Shown here in pieces: positions 4,800 to 12,612 of a DNA stretch of 17,696 nucleotides. Source of the DNA: Nitrososphaeraceae archaeon (lineage in GTDB: Archaea; Thermoproteota; Nitrososphaeria; Nitrososphaerales; Nitrososphaeraceae); contig JAICQW010000017.1 in assembly GCA_025937665.1 (NCBI GenBank), forward strand, positions 1 to 17,696. Direction: 5' to 3'. A program made the translations under genes and the position numbers. The notes below the pieces were generated by a model. It did not search any database, was not told the DNA's origin, and worked only from the letters and a program-made list of their open reading frames with translations. The stretch's first letter is position 1; each line of letters starts with the position of its first letter.

Positions 4800-6616
4800 T
4801 CTCCTCTAGCAGTCTTTGCACTGAATTTCACATCGTTACCATAATCCATATACGCATCAGGATCATCCTGGGGACTCGGTAATGAGGTAGTTTCCATTAG
4901 GGCTGTTTTTATGTCATCCAGATTCTTTGCTGTTCTATTGGTATTGGGTACTCCTTTAATCAGTTTGCTTACCCACATTGCAAGTGACTCATTAGTGTTT
5001 CGTTCCTGTCTGTAAATATCAATTATTTTTATTATAGTGGATATGACTCTTTTTGCTGGGACACGCATTACCGATTTACCCAGCACCCCGTCTTCTCCAT
5101 CCTTCCCACCAAACATCATCGTATACGTTGGGGTCATGGTTCCGTCTATCCTTGATGCTCCTCCGTAAAATCCTATTGTAGCAATTTCGTGTTGCCCACA
5201 AGAATTTGGACATCCACTTATCTTTATGGTTGAGTCTCTAAGGTCATCTTCAGTATCAAATCCAAGTTCAATGAATTTGGATTGGATCTCCTTTGCCAGT
5301 CTGTGAGAATTGGTAATTGCCAGGTTGCATGAAGTTGTGCCAGAACATCCAACAGCTGATGACATGGTCAGTGCACCTGGATTTGCAAGCCCCGTTTTGG
5401 CGAGTTCATTATAGAATTCTGGTAGATCCCTTGCTTTAACGAATCTTACGGCAAAATTTTGATTAGGAGTATTCCTTGCACAACCCTCGCCAGAATAAGT
5501 TTGAATAGTCTTTGCAAGGGACCGGAGCTGATTTGAAGTTATATCGCCGGCACCTAACGTAACGAACACCACAAAGTAACCATTCTGTTTTTGGGGAATC
5601 ACATTGGAGTGAATCCATCTTTTATACGGATCACTATTGATGTCCACTTTTTCATTAATCAGCGGTAATTTCCTACCATTGGATAATTGCCTGATATTGG
5701 GACCTTCCGACTCTACTTTGTATCTATTTAGTGTTTCAAGTGAAATAGTCATTTCTACATTTGTTCTCTCTTTGATTACCAATTTCTGAAACTTTTCCCA
5801 TCCCATTTCATTTACCAAATATCTCATTCTATTCCTAGCCATGTTTTCACGGTTCCCAAGTCTGTCAAACAATCTCACTGCAGCCATGCATGTTGATACG
5901 AGTCTTTCTTCAGGAGTAAATTCCTCTAACAAGTATCCTATGAATGAAGCGGCTCCTAGGCCACCACCGAGGTATATCTTGAATCCAATGGCTCCATCTT
6001 TTTTCATCGGGATCAGGCCGATATCAGCAATCCTTACCAATCCATGATTGGAGCAACATGCGAAATTGATCTTGAATTTCCTTGGTAGATTTTGGCAGAC
6101 TGGATTTCTCAGAAAGAATCGGGCAGTTGCCATGGCATAAGGAGTTGAATCAAATGCCTCGTCTGGACACACGCCAGCAAAATGACTACACATGACATTC
6201 CTCACTGTATTACCACAAGCTTCTCTTGTTGTTAATCCTACTTCAACCAAGCCTCTCATAACTTCACTTACATCTTCAAGCTGCACCCAATGAAGCTGGA
6301 TGTTTTGACGAGTCGAAACATGTGCAGAACCAATTGAAAAGGCTTCAGAAAGCGTCGCAATCTTTTGTAATTGTTCTGGAGTTACTTCTCCACTAGGTAC
6401 TTTGATCCTAATCATGCTATAATTCTGCTGTAGGCGAGATCCATAAGCTCCATGTTGAAGTCGGAAACGTCTAAAGTCGTCCTCACTCATTTTTCCCCTC
6501 CTAAAGAGTTTTACATTTTGACCAAAAATCTCAGTTTCTTCTTCTTTCCCCCACCTTGGATTCGATTTCGGATAAAAATGCTTTTTATCAGGATAATTTA
6601 GAACTTCTTTTTTCAA
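4787..6616 (-). CDS. Ferredoxin-dependent siroheme sulfite (or nitrite) reductase
   Basis: This 609-residue enzyme carries out six-electron reduction of sulfite to sulfide, or of nitrite to ammonia, using siroheme coupled to a 4Fe-4S cluster. The four cluster ligands are visible as C424-x5-C430 (GCSGTTSCN) and C469-x3-C473 (SGCPNSCGQ). The N-terminal half-domain has HVSTRQNIQLHWV (99-111) and TREACGNTVRNV (130-141), typical of the family. Two nitrite/sulfite reductase ferredoxin-like repeats (about 60-130 and 340-410) flank the siroheme domains. The C-terminus ends GECAA, with no extra ferredoxin. Because an ammonia oxidiser needs little nitrite assimilation, and a sulfurtransferase is directly downstream in the same operon, sulfite is the likelier substrate; sequence alone does not settle it. 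A TATA-like box lies about 32 nt before the ATG at 6616. Confidence 0.9.
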   Translation of the reverse strand: MKKEVLNYPDKKHFYPKSNPRWGKEEETEIFGQNVKLFRRGKMSEDDFRRFRLQHGAYGSRLQQNYSMIRIKVPSGEVTPEQLQKIATLSEAFSIGSAHVSTRQNIQLHWVQLEDVSEVMRGLVEVGLTTREACGNTVRNVMCSHFAGVCPDEAFDSTPYAMATARFFLRNPVCQNLPRKFKINFACCSNHGLVRIADIGLIPMKKDGAIGFKIYLGGGLGAASFIGYLLEEFTPEERLVSTCMAAVRLFDRLGNRENMARNRMRYLVNEMGWEKFQKLVIKERTNVEMTISLETLNRYKVESEGPNIRQLSNGRKLPLINEKVDINSDPYKRWIHSNVIPQKQNGYFVVFVTLGAGDITSNQLRSLAKTIQTYSGEGCARNTPNQNFAVRFVKARDLPEFYNELAKTGLANPGALTMSSAVGCSGTTSCNLAITNSHRLAKEIQSKFIELGFDTEDDLRDSTIKISGCPNSCGQHEIATIGFYGGASRIDGTMTPTYTMMFGGKDGEDGVLGKSVMRVPAKRVISTIIKIIDIYRQERNTNESLAMWVSKLIKGVPNTNRTAKNLDDIKTALMETTSLPSPQDDPDAYMDYGNDVKFSAKTARGECAA

Positions 6617-6642
6617 TACTATTCTAATTTCTTTTTCAAAAC

Positions 6643-6654
6643 CATATATTTTTT
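6643..6654 (-). promoter_or_regulatory. TATA-like box for the sulfite reductase operon
   Basis: On the minus strand the sequence reads AAAAAATATATG, centred about 32 nt upstream of the ATG at 6616. The position suits an archaeal TATA box with a very short leader. Confidence 0.5.
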
Positions 6655-6854
6655 ATGGATATAACTATTTTTGGCATTTTAGATGGATTACTGGGGCAAA
6701 TTATTACTCCCTTCAATCTTATCCCTATCCTCATTTATTAGAGTCAGTTCAAAGAAACCTGTAATATTTCAAGTTTGTGCAAAGTTTTAGAGCTCGAACT
6801 GATTGCAAATACTCGATAAATTAACATTTCAGAATTAGAGCAGAGCACAAACAG

Positions 6855-6929
6855 TGGATGGGGAGAGATTTGAACTCTCGACCACCTGTGTGTGAGACAG
6901 GTATCATAACCAGTCTAGACCACCCATCC
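6855..6929 (-). tRNA. trnV: tRNA-Val (anticodon CAC)
   Basis: On the minus strand a full cloverleaf can be folded. The acceptor stem is GGATGGG/CCCATCC with discriminator A at 6855. Position 8-9 is TG, followed by a D arm with the GGTCTAGACTGG start typical of valine tRNAs. The anticodon stem CCTGT/ACAGG holds loop CTCACAC, giving anticodon CAC for GUG codons. The T stem GAGAG/CTCTC has loop TTCAAAT. CCA is not encoded and no intron is present. It lies alone between the reductase operon and ahcY, both on the same strand. Confidence 0.96.
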
Positions 6930-7004
6930 CAAACTTGATTAATATTTTCCCAATTAATATCTTGATAAATTTCTACCAGGCCACAAAAAGATAAGAGTAT
7001 CCTT

Positions 7005-8255
7005 TCATGTCCCTTCACTAAAACCTGTCAAGTAAGTCTCCTGCTCATCAGAAAGAGTATCTATGTTGATGTCCATCGATTCTAATTTTGCTCTTGCAAT
7101 TTCCTGATCTTGTGTTCTATCAATATCGTATACTGCTGGAGAAAGCGATCCCTTCGATTGTATCAATTTCATAGCGGAAAGGAGTTGATTTGCAAAGCTC
7201 ATGTCCATCACCTCTGAAGGATGTCCTTCCGCGGCGACTAGATTCACCAATCTTCCTTCTCCAATTAGGTATACTTTGTTTCCCTTGTTAAGTTCATATT
7301 CTGTTGTATTATCGTTGATCTGTTTTACCAACTTTGAGTTGGATTTAAGGGCATCAATAGAAATCTCGACATTGAAATGTCCTGCATTGGCCAGGATGCT
7401 TCTATCCTTCATCCGAAGAATATGTTCCTCTCGTATTACGTCCTTACACCCAGTTGTAGTAACAAATAGATCACCTGTCTCGGCGGCAGAAATCATCGGC
7501 AAGACAGAATAACCATCAAGTTTTGCCTTCAGTGCCGCGATGGGATCAATTTCAGTTATAATGACATTAGCACCATGACCAGCTGCTCTTCTTGCAACTC
7601 CTTTTCCCACATGTCCATATCCAGATACAACAACATTTTTGCCCGCAATCAGTATGTTAGTGGCTCTAATAATACCATCTAACGCAGATTGACCTGTACC
7701 ATAAACATTGTCAAAATCGTGCTTTGTTTCAGCATCATTGACAGCCATTATTGGGTATTTTAGTTTTCCATTTTTTTCCATAGCTCTTAATCTGACTACT
7801 CCAGTAGTAGTTTCTTCCGTCCCTCCATAGACTTGGCTGATGTTTCCGACGGAATTATGCATTTCAACTGTCAGGTCTGCCCCATCATCAATTGTAACAT
7901 TCGGACTTAATGCCATGGTTGCATGAATATCATCATAGTACTGTTCATTTGAAACACCTCTACTTGCAAATATTGATATTCCTTCTTCAACTAGTGCAGC
8001 CGCGACATCGTCTTGTGTACTTAAAGGATTACAACCACACCAACTTAGTTCCGCACCCAAATCGCGTAATGTACGAATTAGAACACCCGTTTCTTTCGTA
8101 ACATGTAGACAGCCGGCAACCTTAACGCCATCTAAAGGACTATTGAGTTTAAATTTTTTTTTTAGATTAAATAACACTGGCATATGAACCTCTGCCCAAT
8201 CAATCTTTTTCTTTCCCTCTGCAGCTAAACTAGGGTCTTTGATTCTGTATTTCAT
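7005..8255 (-). CDS. ahcY: S-adenosylhomocysteine hydrolase
   Basis: This enzyme splits S-adenosylhomocysteine reversibly into adenosine and homocysteine, removing the product inhibitor of all SAM-dependent methylation. The 416-residue protein contains AGCLHVTKETGVLI (47-60), SWCGCNPLSTQDDVAAAL (71-88), DDGADLT (123-129), TEETTTGVVRL (146-156), NDAETKHDFDNVYGTGQS (173-190) and the NAD-binding GYGHVGKG (212-219). All are signature segments of the family. The length is that of archaeal enzymes, which lack the insertion seen in many bacterial ones. The N-terminus MKYRIKDPSLAAEGKKKIDW is typical, supporting ATG 8255. A TATA-like stretch (8279-8287) lies 24-32 nt upstream. No partner gene is in the same operon; the tRNA follows downstream. 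Confidence 0.97.
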   Translation of the reverse strand: MKYRIKDPSLAAEGKKKIDWAEVHMPVLFNLKKKFKLNSPLDGVKVAGCLHVTKETGVLIRTLRDLGAELSWCGCNPLSTQDDVAAALVEEGISIFASRGVSNEQYYDDIHATMALSPNVTIDDGADLTVEMHNSVGNISQVYGGTEETTTGVVRLRAMEKNGKLKYPIMAVNDAETKHDFDNVYGTGQSALDGIIRATNILIAGKNVVVSGYGHVGKGVARRAAGHGANVIITEIDPIAALKAKLDGYSVLPMISAAETGDLFVTTTGCKDVIREEHILRMKDRSILANAGHFNVEISIDALKSNSKLVKQINDNTTEYELNKGNKVYLIGEGRLVNLVAAEGHPSEVMDMSFANQLLSAMKLIQSKGSLSPAVYDIDRTQDQEIARAKLESMDINIDTLSDEQETYLTGFSEGT

Positions 8256-8278
8256 TTATCTGAGTGTTCTATTGCAGA

Positions 8279-8287
8279 CATATTATT
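8279..8287 (-). promoter_or_regulatory. TATA-like box for ahcY
   Basis: The minus-strand sequence AATAATATG is 24-32 nt upstream of the ahcY ATG, the spacing expected of a leaderless archaeal promoter. Confidence 0.4.
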
Positions 8288-8462
8288 CTTGTTCACCTTA
8301 GATTAACATTTTCTGAAATTCGGGGCCTTGATTTGAGAATAGTGAAGGAAATTCATATGGCTATTATTATCGGAATAAACGCTCCTGTTGATGTTAAGCA
8401 ATAAAGAGGATTTGAGCAACTAAAATTATAATAAATATGGGAATTAATTTATCAAGAAAAAC

Positions 8463-8981
8463 ATGAGAAGGCTCCAAATTGCGGTTATTGGATACAACCA
8501 AGATAAATCCAGTGAAAAAACAAATGAAATAGCATATCAGGTTGGAACAGAGATCGCAAAGGCAAACGCTGTGCTAATTTGTGGAGGACTGGGCGGCGTC
8601 ATGGAAAATGCATGCAAAGGAGCAAAAGATCATGGAGGTATAACTGTGGGAATCATTCCACAGGAAGAGGCTAAGTTCGCCAACAAGTTTTGTGATGTTG
8701 TTATCGCAACTGGAATAGGGTATGCACGAGACTTTGTCGTGGCGACGTCCGCAGATGGAATTATCGCTGTGGGTGGAGGTGTAGGTACCCTGATAGAGCT
8801 ATGCGTTGGATACATGTTAAAGAAAATTTTGGTAACAATACCTAGTAGCGGAGGAACTGCTGAAAACTTTGGTGGGAGATATCTTGATGATAGAAAAAGA
8901 GTGTTTATAGAAACATCACAAGACGCCCGCACAGCAGTCAAAATAATATCCGACTATTTTGGATCACAACAAGAATCATAG
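8463..8981 (+). CDS. SLOG/LOG-like Rossmann nucleotide-binding protein (TIGR00725 type)
   Basis: This 172-residue single-domain protein has a Rossmann-like SLOG fold. Segments visible are IAVIGYNQ (6-13), LICGGLGGVMENACKGAKDH (38-57), IGIIP-like VGIIPQEEA (62-70), GIGYARDFVV (84-93) and the glycine loop AVGGGVGTLIEL (102-113). The last is the counterpart of the PGGxGTxxE motif of LOG phosphoribohydrolases. The family (also called possible lysine decarboxylase or DprA-like in databases) has no settled function; nucleotide or nucleotide-derived ligand binding is the safe statement. It is transcribed divergently from ahcY, 207 nt apart, and converges on the 3-hydroxyacyl-CoA dehydrogenase gene with a 32-nt gap. 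ATG 8463 gives the expected short N-terminus directly before the first strand. Confidence 0.85.
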   Translation: MRRLQIAVIGYNQDKSSEKTNEIAYQVGTEIAKANAVLICGGLGGVMENACKGAKDHGGITVGIIPQEEAKFANKFCDVVIATGIGYARDFVVATSADGIIAVGGGVGTLIELCVGYMLKKILVTIPSSGGTAENFGGRYLDDRKRVFIETSQDARTAVKIISDYFGSQQES

Positions 8982-9013
8982 TGATGACACCAAAAATGGA
9001 AATAAAAATTAGG

Positions 9014-10180
9014 CTAGTTCGAAATAGTCATTAGGTAAGGATCGGGTGCATAAAATGATCCATTTTTTTTCTGCAGCTCATTCAGAGTTGATATTATTTT
9101 TCCAATTCCATTTTCCTCTCCAATCTCAAATAATTCCTTTTTAAGACCCATTCCTAATTTCAGGGCTTGTTCAACATCCTCTCTTGTGCACACCCCGTAG
9201 GAAATCAACCATGCAGCATTATTTATCGCGACTGATAAAATCCTAATAGGATCATACTGTTTTGCTTCCTCTTCAGATAATGACACTCTTTCATAATTCT
9301 TGTCTCCATAGGAATAGAATCCCTCTCCCGATTTTTTACCTAATTTCCCTGCTGAAAATAATTGTTCTATTCTAGGATGTGGGTTTACTACTTTTTTATC
9401 GCGAGAGTACATTTCAGTTGTGGCCTTGTGGATAACATCAAGTCCAGTATAATCAGCCAACTCGAATATGCCCATTGGGAGGTATAATTTGAACTTCACC
9501 GCTGAATCAATTTGAGTCATACTTTTTCCGTCATTTTCTAGGCAGTATGCAGCCTCATGAACTATCGGTATGAATATTCTATTTACAATAAACCCTGGAA
9601 CATCCTTGTTACACAAAATAGGATTCTTTGACAATGATTTTACAAAATTTAATCCAAGATCGACAATGGATTTGTCTGTACTTGCTCCTGGAATAACCTC
9701 TACTAGTTTCATCAATTGTGGTGGATTAAAGAAGTGCAATCCTATGAATCTGTCCGGTCTACTGGTTAATTGAGATATTTCACTAATTGGTAAAGTACTC
9801 GTATTGGAAGAATAAATTGTCTTTTCTTGAGCAAATTGATCCACTTCAGAATAGACTTTTTCCTTTAGTTTGAGATCTTCGGGGACGGCCTCAATCAGCA
9901 AGTCAGCATCTTGCAAAGCTTCTTTCAATTCAACAATTGGTTTTATTCTGGCAAAAATTTTGTCAGATTCTTGTTTGTTTATCTTGTTTTTTTCTACCAG
10001 CTTATCTAATGACCATCTTATCTTATTCATTGCATTGTCCAGAAATTTTTGTTCTACGTCTCGCAATACCACGTCGTATCCATTCATCGCAGAAATCTGT
10101 GCTATACCATGACCCATTATTCCGGATCCTAACACTGTGATTTTATTAATCGGCGGCAACAGTGATATTCCCAAATTCAT
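9014..10180 (-). CDS. 3-hydroxyacyl-CoA (3-hydroxybutyryl-CoA) dehydrogenase
   Basis: The enzyme oxidises L-3-hydroxyacyl-CoA to 3-oxoacyl-CoA with NAD. The 388 residues divide into an NAD-binding domain with GSGIMGHGIAQ (18-28), a catalytic region SSNTSTLPI (124-132) and IGLHFFNPPQLMKLVEVI (146-163; His149 and Glu161 are the expected catalytic pair), and a 3HCDH C-terminal domain (GFIVNRI; LGLKSGEGFY-like KLGKKSGEGFYSYG). A second C-terminal helical repeat lies at about 305-385 (YGVCTREDVEQALKLGMG). The duplicated C-terminus explains the length over the usual 285 residues. In ammonia-oxidising archaea such enzymes take part in the acetoacetyl-CoA arm of the 3-hydroxypropionate/4-hydroxybutyrate cycle; assignment to that pathway is inference. 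There is no hydratase domain fused. The first ATG (10180) leaves a short ten-residue extension before the first strand. Confidence 0.92.
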   Translation of the reverse strand: MNLGISLLPPINKITVLGSGIMGHGIAQISAMNGYDVVLRDVEQKFLDNAMNKIRWSLDKLVEKNKINKQESDKIFARIKPIVELKEALQDADLLIEAVPEDLKLKEKVYSEVDQFAQEKTIYSSNTSTLPISEISQLTSRPDRFIGLHFFNPPQLMKLVEVIPGASTDKSIVDLGLNFVKSLSKNPILCNKDVPGFIVNRIFIPIVHEAAYCLENDGKSMTQIDSAVKFKLYLPMGIFELADYTGLDVIHKATTEMYSRDKKVVNPHPRIEQLFSAGKLGKKSGEGFYSYGDKNYERVSLSEEEAKQYDPIRILSVAINNAAWLISYGVCTREDVEQALKLGMGLKKELFEIGEENGIGKIISTLNELQKKNGSFYAPDPYLMTISN

Positions 10181-10286
10181 GATTTTTAATGTTGCGATTC
10201 TTTATGTTGAATCATCTAATAACCATAAACCGATCAGATTCTCGAAACTATTTTATTGATTATTGCATTTTATGAAGTAATTACAG

Positions 10287-10808
10287 TTGATTAGACCATT
10301 TGCGTTAATGCTGAATCAAGATGATCCAAAGAAATGTAGTGCGTTAAAATTGATTAGATTTGGCGCCGTTCTGCCCACCAATTCCATACGGCATAAAATG
10401 CTTGTGCTGAATCCTTTTGCTAACGAAGTTGTTTGCAAATCTGATAAGACTTTGGTAGATTCTATTTGTGTAATCGACTGTTCGTGGAACAAGGCAGATC
10501 ACGTTTTGACTAACCATAAATTTCTGAGAAAAGGCATCCCAAGAAAAATACCTGCATTATTGGCAGGAAATCCAATAAATTATGCAAGACTTGGTAGACT
10601 ATCAAGCGTTGAATCTCTTTCTGCGTGCTATTATGTTCTTGGCGAAAAGAATTTTGCATCGAGCTTACTTGAAAAATTCAAATGGGGACACACATTTCTA
10701 GAGTTAAATCATGATGCATTGGAAGACTATTCTTTTGCAGAAAACAGAAACGAAATAATGAGAATTGAAATGGACTACTTTGGAAGCTATATTCTAAACA
10801 AGGATTGA
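10287..10808 (+). CDS. tsr3: Tsr3-type rRNA aminocarboxypropyltransferase (DUF367)
   Basis: Tsr3 transfers the aminocarboxypropyl group of SAM to a hypermodified pseudouridine of small-subunit rRNA. The 173-residue protein shows QDDPKKCSALKLIRFG (11-26), VIDCSWNKAD (63-72), RKIPALLAGNPINYARLGRL (about 92-111) and SACYYVLGEKNFA (about 117-129), all family hallmarks. The start chosen is TTG at 10287. TAA lies two codons upstream and the next ATG (10308) would remove the first beta strand (RPFALML), so TTG is the better reading. It is divergent from the hydroxyacyl-CoA dehydrogenase gene (106 nt apart) and convergent with the UPF0201 gene. The size matches archaeal homologues, which lack the long acidic tail of eukaryotic Tsr3. 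Confidence 0.92.
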   Translation: MIRPFALMLNQDDPKKCSALKLIRFGAVLPTNSIRHKMLVLNPFANEVVCKSDKTLVDSICVIDCSWNKADHVLTNHKFLRKGIPRKIPALLAGNPINYARLGRLSSVESLSACYYVLGEKNFASSLLEKFKWGHTFLELNHDALEDYSFAENRNEIMRIEMDYFGSYILNKD

Positions 10809-10930
10809 GTGCGTACATCCCGACAAAAGTTCAATGATTCATCTTTGACTAGATTGATAGTTTCTATATTTGGTATCCATCATGTATATGTGCAGGATAA
10901 ATAAGATACTAGGAACATAAAAAAGGTCTA

Positions 10931-11341
10931 CTATTCCTTACCTAGTAGTAACCACTCTATTATTTTGTCAAGATCATTGCTAGTAACTGTGACTCTTATG
11001 GGCCCAAGTGGTGACTCCTCATAGTTTTCGGCGAGTGAAATTACCCCTCCGTATGCCGCTTGTTTGTTCAAATAAAACCAGGTGACATTGCCTTTTCTAT
11101 TCCAGTCCAAAAGTCTTCTAAGAACTCCCACCGAGGATCTTGATCTCACGCCAATTCGAATGTAATGTAATGACATAATTCCTTTACAAGTGGCTTCTAC
11201 ACGTCCATCTGTTACTACAGGAGTGCACCCATTGGCTACATTTAGTATACATTTTTTTACTTTTTCTGGATCTTCAGATGGATTTAGAATAGTTTCTACA
11301 TTTAATTCAACATTCTCATCTTCAAGATCATCTTTCCACAT
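10931..11341 (-). CDS. UPF0201/COG1325-type RNA-binding-like archaeal protein
   Basis: This 136-residue protein has an acidic N-terminus (MWKDDLEDENVELNVETI), then a beta-rich core with PSEDPEKVKKCILN (about 21-34). The middle segment reads IRIGVRSRSSVGVLRRLLD, and the C-terminal part GPIRVTVTSNDLDKIIEWLL forms the last strand and helix. The VxxILNPSEDPEKV start is the well-known mark of this archaeal family, which is considered RNA-binding-like (dsRNA-binding or exosome-associated proposals exist, none proven). It follows the UPF0200 kinase gene by 20 nt; the two are neighbours in many archaea, which supports the call. No promoter of its own is apparent, so it is probably read from the histone or kinase transcript. 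Confidence 0.8.
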   Translation of the reverse strand: MWKDDLEDENVELNVETILNPSEDPEKVKKCILNVANGCTPVVTDGRVEATCKGIMSLHYIRIGVRSRSSVGVLRRLLDWNRKGNVTWFYLNKQAAYGGVISLAENYEESPLGPIRVTVTSNDLDKIIEWLLLGKE

Positions 11342-11361
11342 CTAATATCATCACCCATACA

Positions 11362-11946
11362 TTATTTGATCTTGTTTTCATCAATCCATTTTTGTACTGT
11401 ACGAAGACTAAGCTCACACAGTTCTGATATTGAAATATCATTATTTGAAATAGTTTCATCTGCTAAGGCAATGGCATCGCTTATTCCTACCTCCATTTCG
11501 ACCATGTCACGCTTGTCAAATTCATTTATGTTAGATGGTACATCAGAGCGTGCCCTTTCCCTAATATGTGAATATCTTGTAAGAATTGAACCATGAATTG
11601 CTAACAATTTGACTCGGCCAACACGTTTCAGAACTTGAAACTCTGTCATACTTCTAATTCCATCTACTATCACTACTGCAAACTCTTTGTCTTCATTTTT
11701 CATAGTCTTAATTTTATTTGCAATTAAATGTGCAATTGCTTCAGGCCCGTTTTTTTCTCTAAGTCTTATCATCAATTTCGCAAGGTTCTCACTGGTGGGT
11801 TCCAATCCATCATTTTGAGCAGCTTCTCTTACTACGTCACCCATTATCAAAAGTGGAATACCCTTCTGAGCTAAATAGTTAGCAACTGTAGTCTTTCCAG
11901 CTCCAGGCATTCCCGTTAAAGCTACAATTAGAATATCTTCGGACAT
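11362..11946 (-). CDS. UPF0200 P-loop nucleoside-monophosphate-kinase-like protein
   Basis: This 194-residue P-loop protein resembles dephospho-CoA kinase and adenylate kinase. Walker A is ALTGMPGAGKTTVANYL (9-25). GDVVREAAQNDGLEPTSENL (37-56) is the substrate-side segment typical of UPF0200. VVIVDGIRSMTEFQVLKR (91-108) holds the Walker B-like strand, and RYSHIRERARSDVP (129-142) the Arg-rich lid. The natural substrate of the archaeal family is not established. Archaea lack the bacterial-type dephospho-CoA kinase, and a different protein family is known to do that step, so that name should not be applied. The gene lies between the histone gene (34 nt upstream) and the UPF0201 gene (20 nt downstream) on the same strand and looks like the middle of an operon. 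Confidence 0.88.
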   Translation of the reverse strand: MSEDILIVALTGMPGAGKTTVANYLAQKGIPLLIMGDVVREAAQNDGLEPTSENLAKLMIRLREKNGPEAIAHLIANKIKTMKNEDKEFAVVIVDGIRSMTEFQVLKRVGRVKLLAIHGSILTRYSHIRERARSDVPSNINEFDKRDMVEMEVGISDAIALADETISNNDISISELCELSLRTVQKWIDENKIK

Positions 11947-11980
11947 GATAAATTCAAGAGACTACAATACTTCTCATAAA

Positions 11981-12211
11981 CTAATGTATTAAGTTTAGCA
12001 AATTTTTTTCTGCTAGTTGTATATCTTCCGCTTTGATTGTCTTTCTTCCGGCATGTGTTGCTAACGCGACTGCTTGATCTGAAATTTTTGTAGCGATTGT
12101 TTCGAGTATCATTCTGAGTTGATCAGCTGCATCTTCACTAATTCTCTCTCCTCCAGATTTCTTTATGATTCTGTACATCCCAGCAAGTCCAAGTTCTGGA
12201 TATTCTGTCAT
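11981..12211 (-). CDS. Archaeal histone
   Basis: This 76-residue protein is a single histone fold: a short N-terminal segment (MTEYPELGLAGMYRIIKKSG, about 1-20), helix 1 to loop RISEDAADQLRMILETIATK (23-42) as the long central helix, and the final helix after GRKTIKAEDIQLAEKN (54-69). The RKTIKAEDIQLA segment is the archaeal histone L2/alpha3 hallmark, with the R-T pair that contacts DNA. It has no tails and would form dimers and extended polymers wrapping DNA. The first helix lacks the usual AxxxRIxR start but keeps YRIIKKSG. A TATA-like box lies 26-36 nt upstream of the ATG. It appears to lead an operon with UPF0200 and UPF0201. Confidence 0.93.
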   Translation of the reverse strand: MTEYPELGLAGMYRIIKKSGGERISEDAADQLRMILETIATKISDQAVALATHAGRKTIKAEDIQLAEKNLLNLIH

Positions 12212-12236
12212 TCATCATAAAGTATTTGTAGATTGC

Positions 12237-12247
12237 ATTAAAGTATT
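12237..12247 (-). promoter_or_regulatory. TATA-like box for the histone operon
   Basis: The minus-strand sequence AATACTTTAAT is centred about 31 nt upstream of the histone ATG, consistent with a leaderless archaeal promoter. Confidence 0.4.
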
Positions 12248-12445
12248 CTGTCAAAAAAATGAGAGTCTAAAATAAATTGTAACCTCTGTGTTTATGTTTT
12301 ATTTACTAGAGTATTTCATACATCCAGTATTCGAATATTCCAGGATCAGCTCTGCAATTGGAAAGTTTCTTCCGCTTAATCTGTATGAAGACTTTTGAAA
12401 ATCCGTATCAACTACAGAGTCCTATATCATGCAGTTGAATTGTTT

Positions 12446-12571
12446 ATGAATCTAATAATTATAATCTGTCTAGTATTTGCCATGGTTTTACCAAATGTAA
12501 TTGAACTTGACAAAGTAGCCGCAGAGACGGATATAGTAAACGCCGCGTCTCAACAGTTTATCTGGATTTAA
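12446..12571 (+). CDS. Possible tiny membrane or secreted peptide, 41 aa
   Basis: In the 400-nt gap between the histone and aldehyde dehydrogenase genes, ATG at 12446 opens 41 codons. The first 18 residues (MNLIIIICLVFAMVLPNV) form a strongly hydrophobic stretch like a signal peptide or membrane anchor. They are followed by a polar tail with ELDKVAAETDIVNAASQQ. Hydrophobic-then-polar order is the expected layout of a small exported or anchored protein, and the gap has no other content. No homologue is known to me, and no clear ribosome-binding site is seen. The start has no strong TATA box at the correct distance. Confidence 0.35.
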   Translation: MNLIIIICLVFAMVLPNVIELDKVAAETDIVNAASQQFIWI

Positions 12572-12612
12572 ATTATTATATCTCTCCAATTCCCTTCAAG
12601 ATTCTTAATTTA

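Noticed and set aside
6821..7018. 65-codon minus-strand frame over the tRNA
   Set aside because: It reads through the tRNA-Val cloverleaf and overlaps the end of ahcY; not credible as protein coding.
8357..8404. 15-codon frame MAIIIGINAPVDVKQ before the LOG-like gene
   Set aside because: Too short, no promoter or ribosome site, expected by chance in AT-rich DNA.
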